Positions 1 through 10,480 of a DNA stretch of 64,000 bases are shown piece after piece (the first letter of the stretch is position 1; each line of letters starts with the position of its first letter). This stretch comes from Paracoccus benzoatiresistens (GTDB lineage: Bacteria; Pseudomonadota; Alphaproteobacteria; Rhodobacterales; Rhodobacteraceae): positions 1-64,000 of the forward strand of contig NZ_JAPTYD010000019.1 in NCBI RefSeq assembly GCF_026913015.1, read 5' to 3'. Made by a program: the position numbers and the translations under genes. Below the pieces are notes generated by a model that saw only the letters and a program-made list of their open reading frames with translations, was not told the origin of the DNA and did not search any database.

Positions 1-84
1 CGTCTTCTTGCCCAGTTCGTTGGCCGCCCGCATCACGCGGATCGCAATCTCGCCCCGGTTGGCGATCAGGATTTTCTGAAACAT
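1..84 (-). CDS. pyc: Pyruvate carboxylase, N-terminal fragment (runs off the window)
   Basis: Only the first 28 codons are present, starting at the ATG on the minus strand at 84. They begin MFQKILIANRGEIAIRV, the N-terminus of the biotin carboxylase domain shared by acyl-CoA and pyruvate carboxylases. The continuation RVMRAANELGKKT is what I associate with pyruvate carboxylase, which makes oxaloacetate from pyruvate to refill the TCA cycle. The methylcrotonyl-CoA carboxylase subunit at 19380-21308 has a nearly identical start but continues differently (RVIDTARKLGVRT). The family is certain; the choice of pyruvate carboxylase over another biotin carboxylase is an inference from one short stretch. 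It is divergent from uvrA. Confidence 0.75.
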   Translation of the reverse strand, partial: MFQKILIANRGEIAIRVMRAANELGKKT

Positions 85-186
85 GGCGCGGTCTCCCTTC
101 GCAGTTGCGCGAAACACTAGCGATGCCGCAGCGCAGCGCAAGCGGGACCGCCGGGCGAGTGCAACAAAAGGTTTACGCAAGGTCGT

Positions 187-201
187 GTTCCCTGGATGTT
201 C
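187..201. promoter_or_regulatory. LexA (SOS) box upstream of uvrA
   Basis: The sequence GTTC-CCTGGAT-GTTC is an exact match to the GTTC-N7-GTTC direct repeat bound by LexA in Rhodobacter and other alphaproteobacteria. It lies 67 bp before the chosen uvrA start, in the promoter region. uvrA is a classical SOS gene, so the context fits. Binding itself is inferred. Confidence 0.8.
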
Positions 202-267
202 CCATTTTGCGGTTGCTTTTTGGAACCATGACCCTATCTCATGCGCTTGGTCGGGCAGGGACACACC

Positions 268-3120
<2,853 letters not shown>

Positions 3121-3125
3121 GCGGC

Positions 3126-3515
3126 CTAGCCAGGCAGATCCACAGCGATCCGCTGGACCATGCAGCCCGACTTGTCCCGGCCCTGGTCGGGCATGTCCGG
3201 CTGGGTCTCGAACCCGGCGCAAAGGCGGATGCTGTCCGGCGCCACCAGCTCGATCCGGTAGGGGGCGCCCGTAAAGGGATCGGCCAGGCGCGGCGTCAGG
3301 GGGCAGGCTTCGATGGGCGTCGGATCGGTGCCCACCCGCCCCGCCTGCTGGGCCTTGCAGAGCAGCAGCGACTGGATCGCGGACAAATCGCGTTCCCGGG
3401 TCTGGTCGCGCCTTTCCGCCCGGCCCTGTGCCGGTCCGCCGGTGGCAACGACGCCCGCCACAAGAACCGCCAGAGACAGGCCGGTCAGCGCCCAGACGGG
3501 CCAAGGTCTAGCCAT
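3126..3515 (-). CDS. Hypothetical membrane-anchored or exported small protein
   Basis: The 129-residue protein has an N-terminal hydrophobic segment (about residues 8-28, WALTGLSLAVLVAGVVA) that is either an anchor or an uncleaved signal, followed by a polar domain with four cysteines (residues 53, 70, 99 and 118). I recognise no family. Its start overlaps the end of the DUF5671-like gene by 8 bp, so the two are probably co-translated. It converges with uvrA, with only five bases between the stop codons. Function unknown. Confidence 0.7.
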   Translation of the reverse strand: MARPWPVWALTGLSLAVLVAGVVATGGPAQGRAERRDQTRERDLSAIQSLLLCKAQQAGRVGTDPTPIEACPLTPRLADPFTGAPYRIELVAPDSIRLCAGFETQPDMPDQGRDKSGCMVQRIAVDLPG

Positions 3516-4125
3516 CCAGATCCTCGCGATAGCAGCCGGCCACCAGCAGGCCCGTAACGGCGACCAGGGCGCATTTTGCCGCCAGCCGAGGCGTCAGGTC
3601 GCCCGACAGGAAGGCATAGACGACCGAGACGACATCGCCCAGCAGCACCAGGGCCGCGGCAAGGACCGTGATCGAGGCAAAGACCCGCCGCGCCTGCGAA
3701 CGCCGCCTTTGGTCGCCTTCGCCCATGTGGCGGGCCATGCGATGGTCCAGAACCACGAACAGCGGCAGGAAGGCCAGGATGGCCGCGATGGAAAAGCGCA
3801 TGGACCATCTGTCCAGCGCATGGAATTCGGCCGGATCGGGAATCGCAAGGTCGATCACCTGAAAGCCAAGCCGCAGGACATGGAAGCAGACAAGCACCAG
3901 CGCGATCATCAGCAGCGCATAAAGCATCGCCTCGCGCGCCGAGACATAGGGCCGGGGCCGAGGAACGGGCGGCAGCCCGCCCCCGTCCTGCCAGGCTGTC
4001 ATGGCGCCTTCGATCTCGGGCGCGGTCCAGCCGGCCTGCTGCAGCGCGCTGCGGATGCGCACGCCGTCATGGCCCGCCGCCAGGGCGTCGCGCACGAAGT
4101 TCGAAAGCTGCTCGGCTGCGGCCAT
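3508..4125 (-). CDS. DUF5671-type membrane protein
   Basis: The 205-residue protein starts with a soluble helical segment (residues 1-45, LSNFVRDALAAG..IRSALQQAGW) that looks like a small UBA- or SHOCT-like helical motif. A proline-rich linker ending in RPRPYVSAREA follows, then about four membrane helices (residues 65-90, 108-127, 147-170, 182-200). The linker plus four helices is the layout I know from DUF5671 proteins of Rhodobacteraceae. No catalytic motif is visible. It is followed by and overlaps the small gene ending at 3126. Function unknown. Confidence 0.75.
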   Translation of the reverse strand: MAAAEQLSNFVRDALAAGHDGVRIRSALQQAGWTAPEIEGAMTAWQDGGGLPPVPRPRPYVSAREAMLYALLMIALVLVCFHVLRLGFQVIDLAIPDPAEFHALDRWSMRFSIAAILAFLPLFVVLDHRMARHMGEGDQRRRSQARRVFASITVLAAALVLLGDVVSVVYAFLSGDLTPRLAAKCALVAVTGLLVAGCYREDLDG

Positions 4126-4295
4126 GGCCCTTCCCTTGTTGTCGCGGCAGGTTCACGTGCTTTGCAGGGTGCTGTCAATGTTTGGAAAAAATTCGTGCCG
4201 GACGTGATTTTTCCTCTTGCGCCCCCCGGCGCAGTCCCATAAATCACCGCTCACCGAAGGCGAGACGGTAAGACGAAGCGCCAGAGGAAACGGAT

Positions 4296-4370
4296 GCGGG
4301 CGTAGCTCAGGGGTAGAGCATAACCTTGCCAAGGTTAGGGTCGTGAGTTCGAATCTCATCGCCCGCTCCA
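4296..4370 (+). tRNA. tRNA-Gly (anticodon GCC)
   Basis: A complete cloverleaf can be drawn. The acceptor stem GCGGGCG (4296-4302) pairs with CGCCCGC (4360-4366), and a discriminator T and encoded CCA follow. The anticodon stem TAACC/GGTTA encloses the loop TTGCCAA with anticodon GCC at 4328-4330. The T-arm contains GTTCGAATC. It is read on the plus strand and is followed at once by an intrinsic terminator. Confidence 0.97.
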
Positions 4371-4371
4371 A

Positions 4372-4413
4372 AAATCAAAAAGGCCGGACCTTCGGGTCCG
4401 GCCTTTTTGATTT
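4372..4413 (+). terminator. Intrinsic terminator after tRNA-Gly
   Basis: A perfect 19-bp inverted repeat runs from 4372 to 4413. Its core is AAGGCCGGACC, TTCG loop, GGTCCGGCCTT, ending in TTTTTGATTT. The A-rich left arm and T-rich right arm would make it work on either strand. It starts two bases after the tRNA CCA end. Confidence 0.93.
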
Positions 4414-4924
4414 GCTCGTCTTGCGCTGCCTTGTCAGCCTTCGCGGTTCCCTTTGGCCTTCTGCCTCTTCGCCACCAGGTGCCGCGCGGGCAGACCGTGG
4501 TTGCGCCAGCGGTCCCGCTGAACGCCCACGAACTGACATTAACGGTTCAAGCCAGAGCTAAAGATCTCACCGCCAATTGCCTTCCAATCCTTTCCGGGAA
4601 AGCCCGCAGGCGCATGTTGTTAGCAGAAGGCTCATCAGTCACATCGGTCCAGGCAGACTGCCAAAGTCGTGCTCAAATGCGCAGACAAATACTTGCACAG
4701 GGTGCAGCGAGAGTGTTAACAGGGTGCCGCAGCCCTGGCCTGAATACTCAGTAAACGAAAAACAGGTTAAAAATTCAGGCCAGAACCTCGAACGAGCTTC
4801 CCAGGACTCGCTAACCATACTCAGATAGCATGCTTGTCTTCCTCACGAGCGTGCCATTGACCTTTCTGGGACGGCTTATACTAGCCGAAGAGTTTACACT
4901 GTCAAGTTTTCGGACGAGGGTAAG
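4414..4924. other. Gene-free stretch after tRNA-Gly
   Basis: I see no convincing gene in these 511 bases. The short open frames lack the GC-rich third positions of the neighbouring genes, and the base composition is visibly less GC-rich. It holds a perfect 11-bp inverted repeat (4735-4783). I find no second copy of the tRNA 3' end that would mark an attachment site. Confidence 0.6.
4735..4783. repeat. Inverted repeat, 11-bp perfect arms
   Basis: CTGGCCTGAAT (4735-4745) and ATTCAGGCCAG (4773-4783) are exact reverse complements, separated by 27 A-rich bases. There is no following T-run on the plus strand, so this is not an obvious terminator. It could be a regulatory or small-RNA structure or a mobile-element remnant. 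Confidence 0.6.
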
Positions 4925-5482
4925 ATGCCTGCACGTGGCGAGTTGCCCCGGGCCTTGATCGAGGCGGGGCTTGCACTTCTTGATGAGGAAGGCACCGAGG
5001 GGCTGACGCTGCGGCGCGTTGCCGCCCGGGCGGGCGTGTCCCATGCCGCGCCGGCTCATCACTTCGACGGCCTGCCGGGATTGAAGACCGCCATAGCCAC
5101 GCGGGGCTTCCAAAGCTTCCTGCATGATCTGGCCGCCGCCCGCGACAACCTGCCTGAAGGCGCCGATGCCTTCGATGCGCTGCTTGCGGTCAACCTGGCC
5201 TATATCCATTTCGCGGGAAACCGGACGGCGCTGTTCCGCCTGATGCTTGACCAGTTGCCCACGCGGGACGCCGAGCTGCGCAATATCTCTAACGGCAGCT
5301 ATCTTGTCCTCAAGGAGGTATGCGCACCTTTCACCGCCAACCGTCCTGCCGCTGCGCTCGAAGCGGCGGTCTGGGCACTGACCCACGGCTATGCGTCCCT
5401 GACCATCGGCAAGACCTATCTGCCCGAGGCGCAGGTCCGGACCTGCTCATACGAGGAGGCCCTGCGCCTGCTGGTCGGCTGA
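4925..5482 (+). CDS. TetR/AcrR-family transcriptional regulator with WHG-type C-terminal domain
   Basis: The 185-residue protein has an N-terminal TetR DNA-binding domain (about residues 8-55). The pattern LTLRRVAARAGVSHAAPAHHF is the helix-turn-helix and following helix. The C-terminal ligand/dimer half with a WALTHGYASL segment near residue 150 resembles the WHG-domain TetR subfamily. GAGGGTAAG precedes the ATG closely as a ribosome site. It converges with the dimethylglycine dehydrogenase-like gene and stands alone, so its target cannot be deduced from co-transcription. The operator before ivd (26003-26016) is of TetR type, but nothing links the two. Confidence 0.88.
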   Translation: MPARGELPRALIEAGLALLDEEGTEGLTLRRVAARAGVSHAAPAHHFDGLPGLKTAIATRGFQSFLHDLAAARDNLPEGADAFDALLAVNLAYIHFAGNRTALFRLMLDQLPTRDAELRNISNGSYLVLKEVCAPFTANRPAAALEAAVWALTHGYASLTIGKTYLPEAQVRTCSYEEALRLLVG

Positions 5483-5504
5483 CCGGAAGGCGCAGGGTGT
5501 CCGC

Positions 5505-7997
5505 TTAACCGTCCACGCGGATGCGGGCGTTCTGCGGGTCGTAGGGGCTGTCTTCGGTCACCTCGGCGTCCCACAGCTCGCGGAACATGCGGACTTTCAG
5601 CTTCGTGCCAGGCTGGGCGAGGTCCGGGCGGACATAGCCCATGCCGATCTGCTTGCCGAAGGCGACCGAATAGCCGCCCGAGGTCAGGCGCCCGACCTTC
5701 TGGCCGTCCAGGAAGATCCCCTCGCGCCCCCAGGGATCGGCGTCCTGCGGACCGTCGATCAGCAGGGTGACGCACATCGACCGGATGCCCTTGGCCTCCA
5801 TGGCGGCCTTGCCCCGGAAGTCCTTGGGCAGATCGACGAAGCGGTCCAAACCGGCCTCCAGCGGGGTCGCATCGCGGCCCAGTTCGGTTCCGAAGGCGCG
5901 ATAGGATTTCTCCTGCCGCAGCCAGTTCTGCGCCCGCGCACCGACCAGCTTCAGGCCCAGCGGCTCGCCGGCTTCCATCAGCCGGTCGAACAGGTGGTTC
6001 TGCATCTCGATCGGGTGGTGCAGTTCCCAGCCAAGTTCGCCCGTATAGGCCACGCGGATGGCGTTGACGGGGACCATGCCCAGTTCGATCTGCCTGGCCG
6101 ACAGCCAAGGGAAGCGCTTGTTCGACAGCGCCGTTTCCGGCTGCGCATCGCGGATCAGCTTGGCCAGGATGTCGCGGGATGCCGGACCCGCCAGGGCAAA
6201 GACCCCCCACTGGGTGGTCACGTCCTGGATGCTGACGTATTCACCACCCGAGGCCATGAAGTCCTCGGCTGATTTCACCAGGTGATCGCCGTCATAAGCC
6301 GCCCATGCCCCGGCAGACACCAGGTAGTAGCTGTCCTCGGCCAACCGGACGATGGTGTATTCGGTCCGCGTCGTGCCCGCATCGGTCAGCGCATAGGTCA
6401 GGTTGATGCGGCCCACCTTGGGCAGCTTGTTGGTGGTCAGCCAGTCCAGGAAGGCGGTCGCCCCCGGCCCCTTGACCATGTGCTTGGCGAAGGCCGTCGC
6501 GTCGATCAGGCCCGCCGCGTTGCGGATCGCCTCGGCCTCGGCCTTGGCGTACTGCCACCAGCCGCCGCGGCGGAAGCTGCGGGATGCGTGGTCGTCGAAG
6601 TCCTGCGGGCCATAGTAGTTCGGCCGTTCCCACCCGTTCACATGGCCGAACTGCGCGCCGCGCGCCTTCTGCCGGTCGTAGGCGGGCGAGGTGCGCAGCG
6701 GCCGGCAGGCTTCGCGTTCCTCGTCGGGATGGTGCAGGATGAAGACGTGCTCGTAGGCTTCCTCGTTCTTGCGGGCGCCGTATTCGGTCGTCATCCAGTT
6801 GCCATAGCGGCGCGGGTCCAGCGAGGCCATGTCGATCTCGGCCTCGCCCTCGACCATCATCTGGGTCAGGTAATGGCCGACGCCGCCTGCCGCGGTGATG
6901 CCGAAGCTGAAGCCCTCGGCCAGCCACATGTTGCGCAGGCCGGGCGCCGGGCCGACCAGGGGGTTGCCGTCGGGCGTATAGCAGATCGGGCCGTTGTAGT
7001 CGTCCTTCAGCCCCACCGTTTCCGAGGTCGGAAGCCGATGGATCATGGACATGTATTCCTCCTCGATCCGCTCAAGATCCAGCGGAAACAGGTCGGCGCG
7101 GAAGGACTCGGGCACGTCATACAGGAACCGCGCCGGCGCGTTGCGTTCATAGGGGCCGAGGATCCAGCCGCCGCGTTCCTCGCGGACATACCACTTGGCG
7201 TCGGCGTCGCGCAGAACCGGATGTTCGGGATTGCCCGCGGTCCGCCACTGCACCAGGGCCGGGTCGGGCTCGGTGACGATATACTGGTGCTCGACCGGGA
7301 TCGCGGGGATCTTGATGCCCAGCAGGCGCGCGGTGCGCTGCGCATGGTTGCCGGTCGCGGTCACGACATGCTCGGCCCGGATCTCGAAGGTCTCGCCGGA
7401 TCCGACCAGGTTGCCGCCCTTCTCGACCAGCTTCTCGCAGGTGACGATCCATTCGGACCCGGTCCACTTGTAGCCGTTGACCTGGATCTTCCGCTCGATC
7501 GTGGCGCCCGCCATGCGCGCGCCCTTGGCCATGGCCTGGGTGACATCGGCGGGGTTGATGTAGCCGTCGGTCGGATGGAACAGCGCGCCCTTCAGATCCT
7601 CGGTGCGGACCAGGGGCCAGCGGTCCTTGATCTGCTGCGGGGTCAGGAACTGATGCTCGATCCCGACGGTTTCGGCGGTGGCGGAATACAGCATGTATTC
7701 GTCCATCCGATCCTGCGTCTGCGCCATGCGCAGGTTGCCGCAGCGCGTGAAGCCCGCGTTGAGGCCGGTCTGCGATTCCAGTTCCGCGTAAAGCTTGACC
7801 GAATAGTCGTGGATATGGGTCGTCGCGTAACCCATGTTGAACAGCGGCAGCAGGCCCGCCGCGTGCCAGGTGGATCCCGCCGTCAGCTCGTCACGCTCGA
7901 CCAGCATCACCTCCCATCCGGCGCGGGCCAGATGGAGCGCGATGCCGCAGCCGACTGCGCCGCCTCCGACGACAAGAACCTTCACATGCGACTTCAT
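5505..7997 (-). CDS. Dimethylglycine dehydrogenase/sarcosine dehydrogenase-like FAD enzyme with GcvT domain
   Basis: The 830-residue protein has the full layout of the dimethylglycine/sarcosine dehydrogenase family. An N-terminal FAD domain (about 1-390) carries the dinucleotide fold GGGAVG near residue 12 and the motif GSTWHAAG, whose histidine is the covalent FAD attachment site in characterised members. A FAO_M linker (390-445) and a GcvT-type folate-binding domain with its C-terminal barrel (about 450-825) follow. It would oxidatively demethylate an N-methylglycine and pass the one-carbon unit to tetrahydrofolate. The start at 7997 is chosen because AAGGAG lies at ideal distance; an upstream in-frame start at 8018 lacks this. 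The exact substrate (dimethylglycine, sarcosine or a related methylamine) is not decidable here. Confidence 0.88.
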   Translation of the reverse strand: MKSHVKVLVVGGGAVGCGIALHLARAGWEVMLVERDELTAGSTWHAAGLLPLFNMGYATTHIHDYSVKLYAELESQTGLNAGFTRCGNLRMAQTQDRMDEYMLYSATAETVGIEHQFLTPQQIKDRWPLVRTEDLKGALFHPTDGYINPADVTQAMAKGARMAGATIERKIQVNGYKWTGSEWIVTCEKLVEKGGNLVGSGETFEIRAEHVVTATGNHAQRTARLLGIKIPAIPVEHQYIVTEPDPALVQWRTAGNPEHPVLRDADAKWYVREERGGWILGPYERNAPARFLYDVPESFRADLFPLDLERIEEEYMSMIHRLPTSETVGLKDDYNGPICYTPDGNPLVGPAPGLRNMWLAEGFSFGITAAGGVGHYLTQMMVEGEAEIDMASLDPRRYGNWMTTEYGARKNEEAYEHVFILHHPDEEREACRPLRTSPAYDRQKARGAQFGHVNGWERPNYYGPQDFDDHASRSFRRGGWWQYAKAEAEAIRNAAGLIDATAFAKHMVKGPGATAFLDWLTTNKLPKVGRINLTYALTDAGTTRTEYTIVRLAEDSYYLVSAGAWAAYDGDHLVKSAEDFMASGGEYVSIQDVTTQWGVFALAGPASRDILAKLIRDAQPETALSNKRFPWLSARQIELGMVPVNAIRVAYTGELGWELHHPIEMQNHLFDRLMEAGEPLGLKLVGARAQNWLRQEKSYRAFGTELGRDATPLEAGLDRFVDLPKDFRGKAAMEAKGIRSMCVTLLIDGPQDADPWGREGIFLDGQKVGRLTSGGYSVAFGKQIGMGYVRPDLAQPGTKLKVRMFRELWDAEVTEDSPYDPQNARIRVDG

Positions 7998-8092
7998 TCG
8001 CGCGACTCCTTGGGTCAAGTTGTTGTCCCGTTACTGCCACGGCTTGTGTTTCCAGTTCCCATGGGCCCGACCTAAAATGGCCAAAAACGACA

Positions 8093-8107
8093 TGCTGCAA
8101 TGCAGCA
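8093..8107. promoter_or_regulatory. Palindromic candidate operator between the FAD enzyme and panC
   Basis: TGCTGC-AAT-GCAGCA is a 6+6 bp palindrome with a 3-bp centre in the 167-bp divergent region. On the minus strand it overlaps TTGCAG, a possible -35 hexamer 17 bp from TTTTAG, which would place the operator over the promoter of the FAD enzyme. This is pattern only; the regulator is unknown. Confidence 0.45.
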
Positions 8108-8164
8108 CTTGTGCGAATCTGTAGCGGTCCCTTAGGGTGCGCGCCACCAGGGACGGGGGAACGG

Positions 8165-9031
8165 ATGCAGATTTGCCGCGACAGGCAGGCGATGCGCGAT
8201 TGGCGGCATCAGGGCAGTCCTGTGGTCCTGGTGCCGACCATGGGCGCGCTGCATGACGGCCACCTGTCGCTGGTGGCCCGTGCCCGCGACTGGCTGGAGC
8301 GTCAGGGCGGCGGGCGGGTCGTGACCTCGATCTTCGTGAACCCCACGCAGTTCGGCCCGAACGAGGATCTGGCGACCTATCCCCGGGATGAGGAAAACGA
8401 CCTTGCGCTGCTGCGGCAGGCTGGCTGCGACGCGGTGTTCCTGCCGACCGTGGCCGACATCTATCGCCCTGGCGCACAGACGGTGGTCGAGGTGACGGGC
8501 CTGTCGCGGATGCTGATGGGACGACTGCGGCCCGGCCATTTCCGTGGCGTGGCGACGGTGGTGACGAAGCTCTTCAACATCGTCCGGCCGGATGCCGCGA
8601 CCTTCGGGGAAAAGGACTACCAGCAGCTTGCCGTGATCCGGCAGATGGTGGCCGACCTGGACGTGCCGGTGCAGATCCTTGCCGTGCCCACGGTGCGAGA
8701 GGCCGACGGCCTGGCCATGTCATCGCGCAACCGCCGCCTGTCCCCGGCCGAGCACGCCGCTGCCCCTGTGCTGAACCGCGCCTTGGACCGCGCCCAGCAG
8801 ATGATCGCGCAGGGCGCGGGCCTCTCGGCCGTCCGGGCCGAGTTGCGCCGCATCATCGGGGCCGAGCCGCTGGCCCATATCCGCTCCATCGATATCCGCG
8901 ATGCGGTCGACCTGTCGCGCATCGCCACCATCCAGCGTCCGGTGGTGATCCTGCTGGCCGTGCGCTTCGGCGACGTGCTGCTGATCGACCAGCGTGTCGC
9001 GCAGCCGAAAGGCGGCCCCGATGTCCGTTGA
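8165..9031 (+). CDS. panC: Pantoate--beta-alanine ligase (pantothenate synthetase)
   Basis: It joins D-pantoate and beta-alanine using ATP, the last step of pantothenate (vitamin B5, CoA precursor) synthesis. The 288 residues carry the family hallmarks: [11 protein letters not shown] near residue 20 (HxGH nucleotidyl-transfer motif), [15 protein letters not shown], the pantoate-binding stretch [26 protein letters not shown] (KMSKS-like area) and SSRNRRLSP. The ATG at 8165 follows a GGGGGA ribosome site. The gene overlaps panB by 11 bp, so the two enzymes of the pathway are translated together. Confidence 0.97.
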   Translation: MQICRDRQAMRDWRHQGSPVVLVPTMGALHDGHLSLVARARDWLERQGGGRVVTSIFVNPTQFGPNEDLATYPRDEENDLALLRQAGCDAVFLPTVADIYRPGAQTVVEVTGLSRMLMGRLRPGHFRGVATVVTKLFNIVRPDAATFGEKDYQQLAVIRQMVADLDVPVQILAVPTVREADGLAMSSRNRRLSPAEHAAAPVLNRALDRAQQMIAQGAGLSAVRAELRRIIGAEPLAHIRSIDIRDAVDLSRIATIQRPVVILLAVRFGDVLLIDQRVAQPKGGPDVR

Positions 9032-9830
9032 AACCCGGATCAAGCGCGTCACCGCGCCCGAGATCGCATCCCGCAAGGGCGGCACGCCCATTGTCGCGCT
9101 GACTGCCTATACCGCGCCCCTGGCAGCGATGGTGGACCGCCATGCCGACCTGATCCTGGTCGGCGACAGCCTGGGCATGGTGATCCACGGCCTGCCCTCG
9201 ACCGTCGGCGTGACGATGGAGATGATGATCCTTCATGGTCAGGCGGTCGTCCGGGGCAGCCAGCGGGCCATGGTAGTAGTGGACATGCCCTTCGGCAGCT
9301 ACGAGGAAAGCCCCGAGCAGGCCTTCCGCAACGCCGCGCGGATCATGGGCGAAACCGGCGCTGGCGCGGTCAAGCTGGAGGGCGGCAGCCGCATGGCGCC
9401 CACGATCCGCTTCCTGACCGAACGCGGCATCCCGGTCATGGGCCATGTCGGCCTGACCCCGCAGGCGACGCATACCCTGGGCGGCTTCAAGACCCAAGGG
9501 CGCGACAGCGAAAGCTGGCCGCTCCACGTCCGGGACGCGGTCGATATCGCCGAAGCCGGCGCCTTCGCCCTTGTGGTCGAGGGCGTGGTCGAACCCCTGG
9601 CAGACCGCATGACCGAGGCTGTGGCGGTTCCCACCATCGGCATCGGTGCATCGGCCCGCTGCGACGGGCAGATCCTGGTGCTGGACGACATGCTGGGCCT
9701 GAGCGGCCGGGTGCCGCGCTTCGTTCGCAAGTTCGCGAACCTCGGCGCGCAGGCGGACGAGGCCCTCGCCGCCTATGCCACGGCCGTGCGCGAGCGGAAC
9801 TTTCCGGGCGAGGACAACGTCTATCGCTGA
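9021..9830 (+). CDS. panB: 3-methyl-2-oxobutanoate hydroxymethyltransferase
   Basis: It makes ketopantoate from 2-oxoisovalerate and 5,10-methylene-tetrahydrofolate, the first committed step to pantothenate. The 269-residue protein shows [11 protein letters not shown] (metal-binding aspartate), [24 protein letters not shown] and GFKTQGR, all typical of the family. The start at 9021 lies within the end of panC and has AAAGGCGG about 8 bp upstream. It is the second gene of the panCB pair; panD and panE are not in the window. Confidence 0.97.
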   Translation: MSVETRIKRVTAPEIASRKGGTPIVALTAYTAPLAAMVDRHADLILVGDSLGMVIHGLPSTVGVTMEMMILHGQAVVRGSQRAMVVVDMPFGSYEESPEQAFRNAARIMGETGAGAVKLEGGSRMAPTIRFLTERGIPVMGHVGLTPQATHTLGGFKTQGRDSESWPLHVRDAVDIAEAGAFALVVEGVVEPLADRMTEAVAVPTIGIGASARCDGQILVLDDMLGLSGRVPRFVRKFANLGAQADEALAAYATAVRERNFPGEDNVYR

Positions 9831-9844
9831 CTGATCCAGATCAA
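9831..9844. promoter_or_regulatory. FNR-type box between panB and the LysE-like gene
   Basis: CTGAT-CCAG-ATCAA differs at one position from the FNR/FnrL consensus TTGAT-N4-ATCAA. It begins right after the panB stop and its centre is 62.5 bp before the LysE-like start codon. The box before ompW has the same core (TGATCCAGATCA) at the same distance. Control by oxygen is inferred. Confidence 0.6.
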
Positions 9845-9899
9845 GGCCTTTGCGCCGGCCGGCCACTAGACGGTGCGTGAACCAACGCGACGAACGACC

Positions 9900-10475
9900 A
9901 TGACCCTTGCCACCTTCCTGTCCGCTGTGCTGGGACTCTTGCTGACGCCCGGTCCGACCAACACGCTGATGGGTCTTGCCGGTGCTTCGGGCGGGTTGCG
10001 GCGCGTCATGCGCCTGCTGCCCGCCGAGATCCTGGGATACCTCACCATGATCCTGCCCCTGGCTTTCATCGGCCACGGCCTGATGGCGGATCACCCGCTG
10101 GCCGCGCAGATCATCAAGCTTACGGCGGCGGCATGGGTGATGTTCCTGGCAGTCAAGCTGTGGGGGCGCGGATCGCTGGCGCAGGCGGGCGGCGAGATCA
10201 CCGCCGGGCGCGTCTATCTGACGACCGTCCTGAACCCCAAGGCGCTGATCATTGGCCTTGTGCTGCTTCCCGCCCCCGGTGCCGACGCGTTCTTCCCGCG
10301 GCTGGCCATGTTCTGCCTGACGGCGGCTGGCGTTGCGATGATCTGGGGCAGCGCCGGGGCTGTGACGCGGCAGGGGGATGGCGGGGCGCAGCGGATGCAT
10401 GTGCTACGGCGGGCGGCATCGGTCTGGCTGGCGGTGGTGTCGGTGACCTTGGTCGCAGGGGCCTTGCGGGCCTAG
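9900..10475 (+). CDS. LysE/RhtB-family exporter
   Basis: A 191-residue integral membrane protein with about six hydrophobic segments. The N-terminal LTPGPTNTLM matches the TPGP(N) motif of the LysE/RhtB amino acid export family, where the start is usually followed by such a sequence within the first helix. The middle LTTVLNPKALI is the second family hallmark (NPK). Substrate cannot be told from sequence. The start at 9900 puts the TPGP motif at the usual distance; no strong ribosome site is visible. It converges with the MFS gene and is preceded by an FNR-type box. Confidence 0.85.
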   Translation: MTLATFLSAVLGLLLTPGPTNTLMGLAGASGGLRRVMRLLPAEILGYLTMILPLAFIGHGLMADHPLAAQIIKLTAAAWVMFLAVKLWGRGSLAQAGGEITAGRVYLTTVLNPKALIIGLVLLPAPGADAFFPRLAMFCLTAAGVAMIWGSAGAVTRQGDGGAQRMHVLRRAASVWLAVVSVTLVAGALRA

Positions 10476-10480
10476 GCGCG

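Noticed and set aside
4857-4882. TTGACC...TATACT as promoter of the TetR gene
   Set aside because: The spacer is only 14 bp, too short for a sigma-70 promoter, and no better-spaced pair was seen.
4296-4924. tRNA-Gly as attachment site of an integrated element
   Set aside because: No integrase gene and no repeated copy of the tRNA 3' end were found downstream.
6282-8075. A 597-codon open frame antisense to the dimethylglycine dehydrogenase-like gene
   Set aside because: A GC-rich shadow frame. Its product is rich in G, R, H and D with no domain, while the opposite strand encodes a complete known enzyme.
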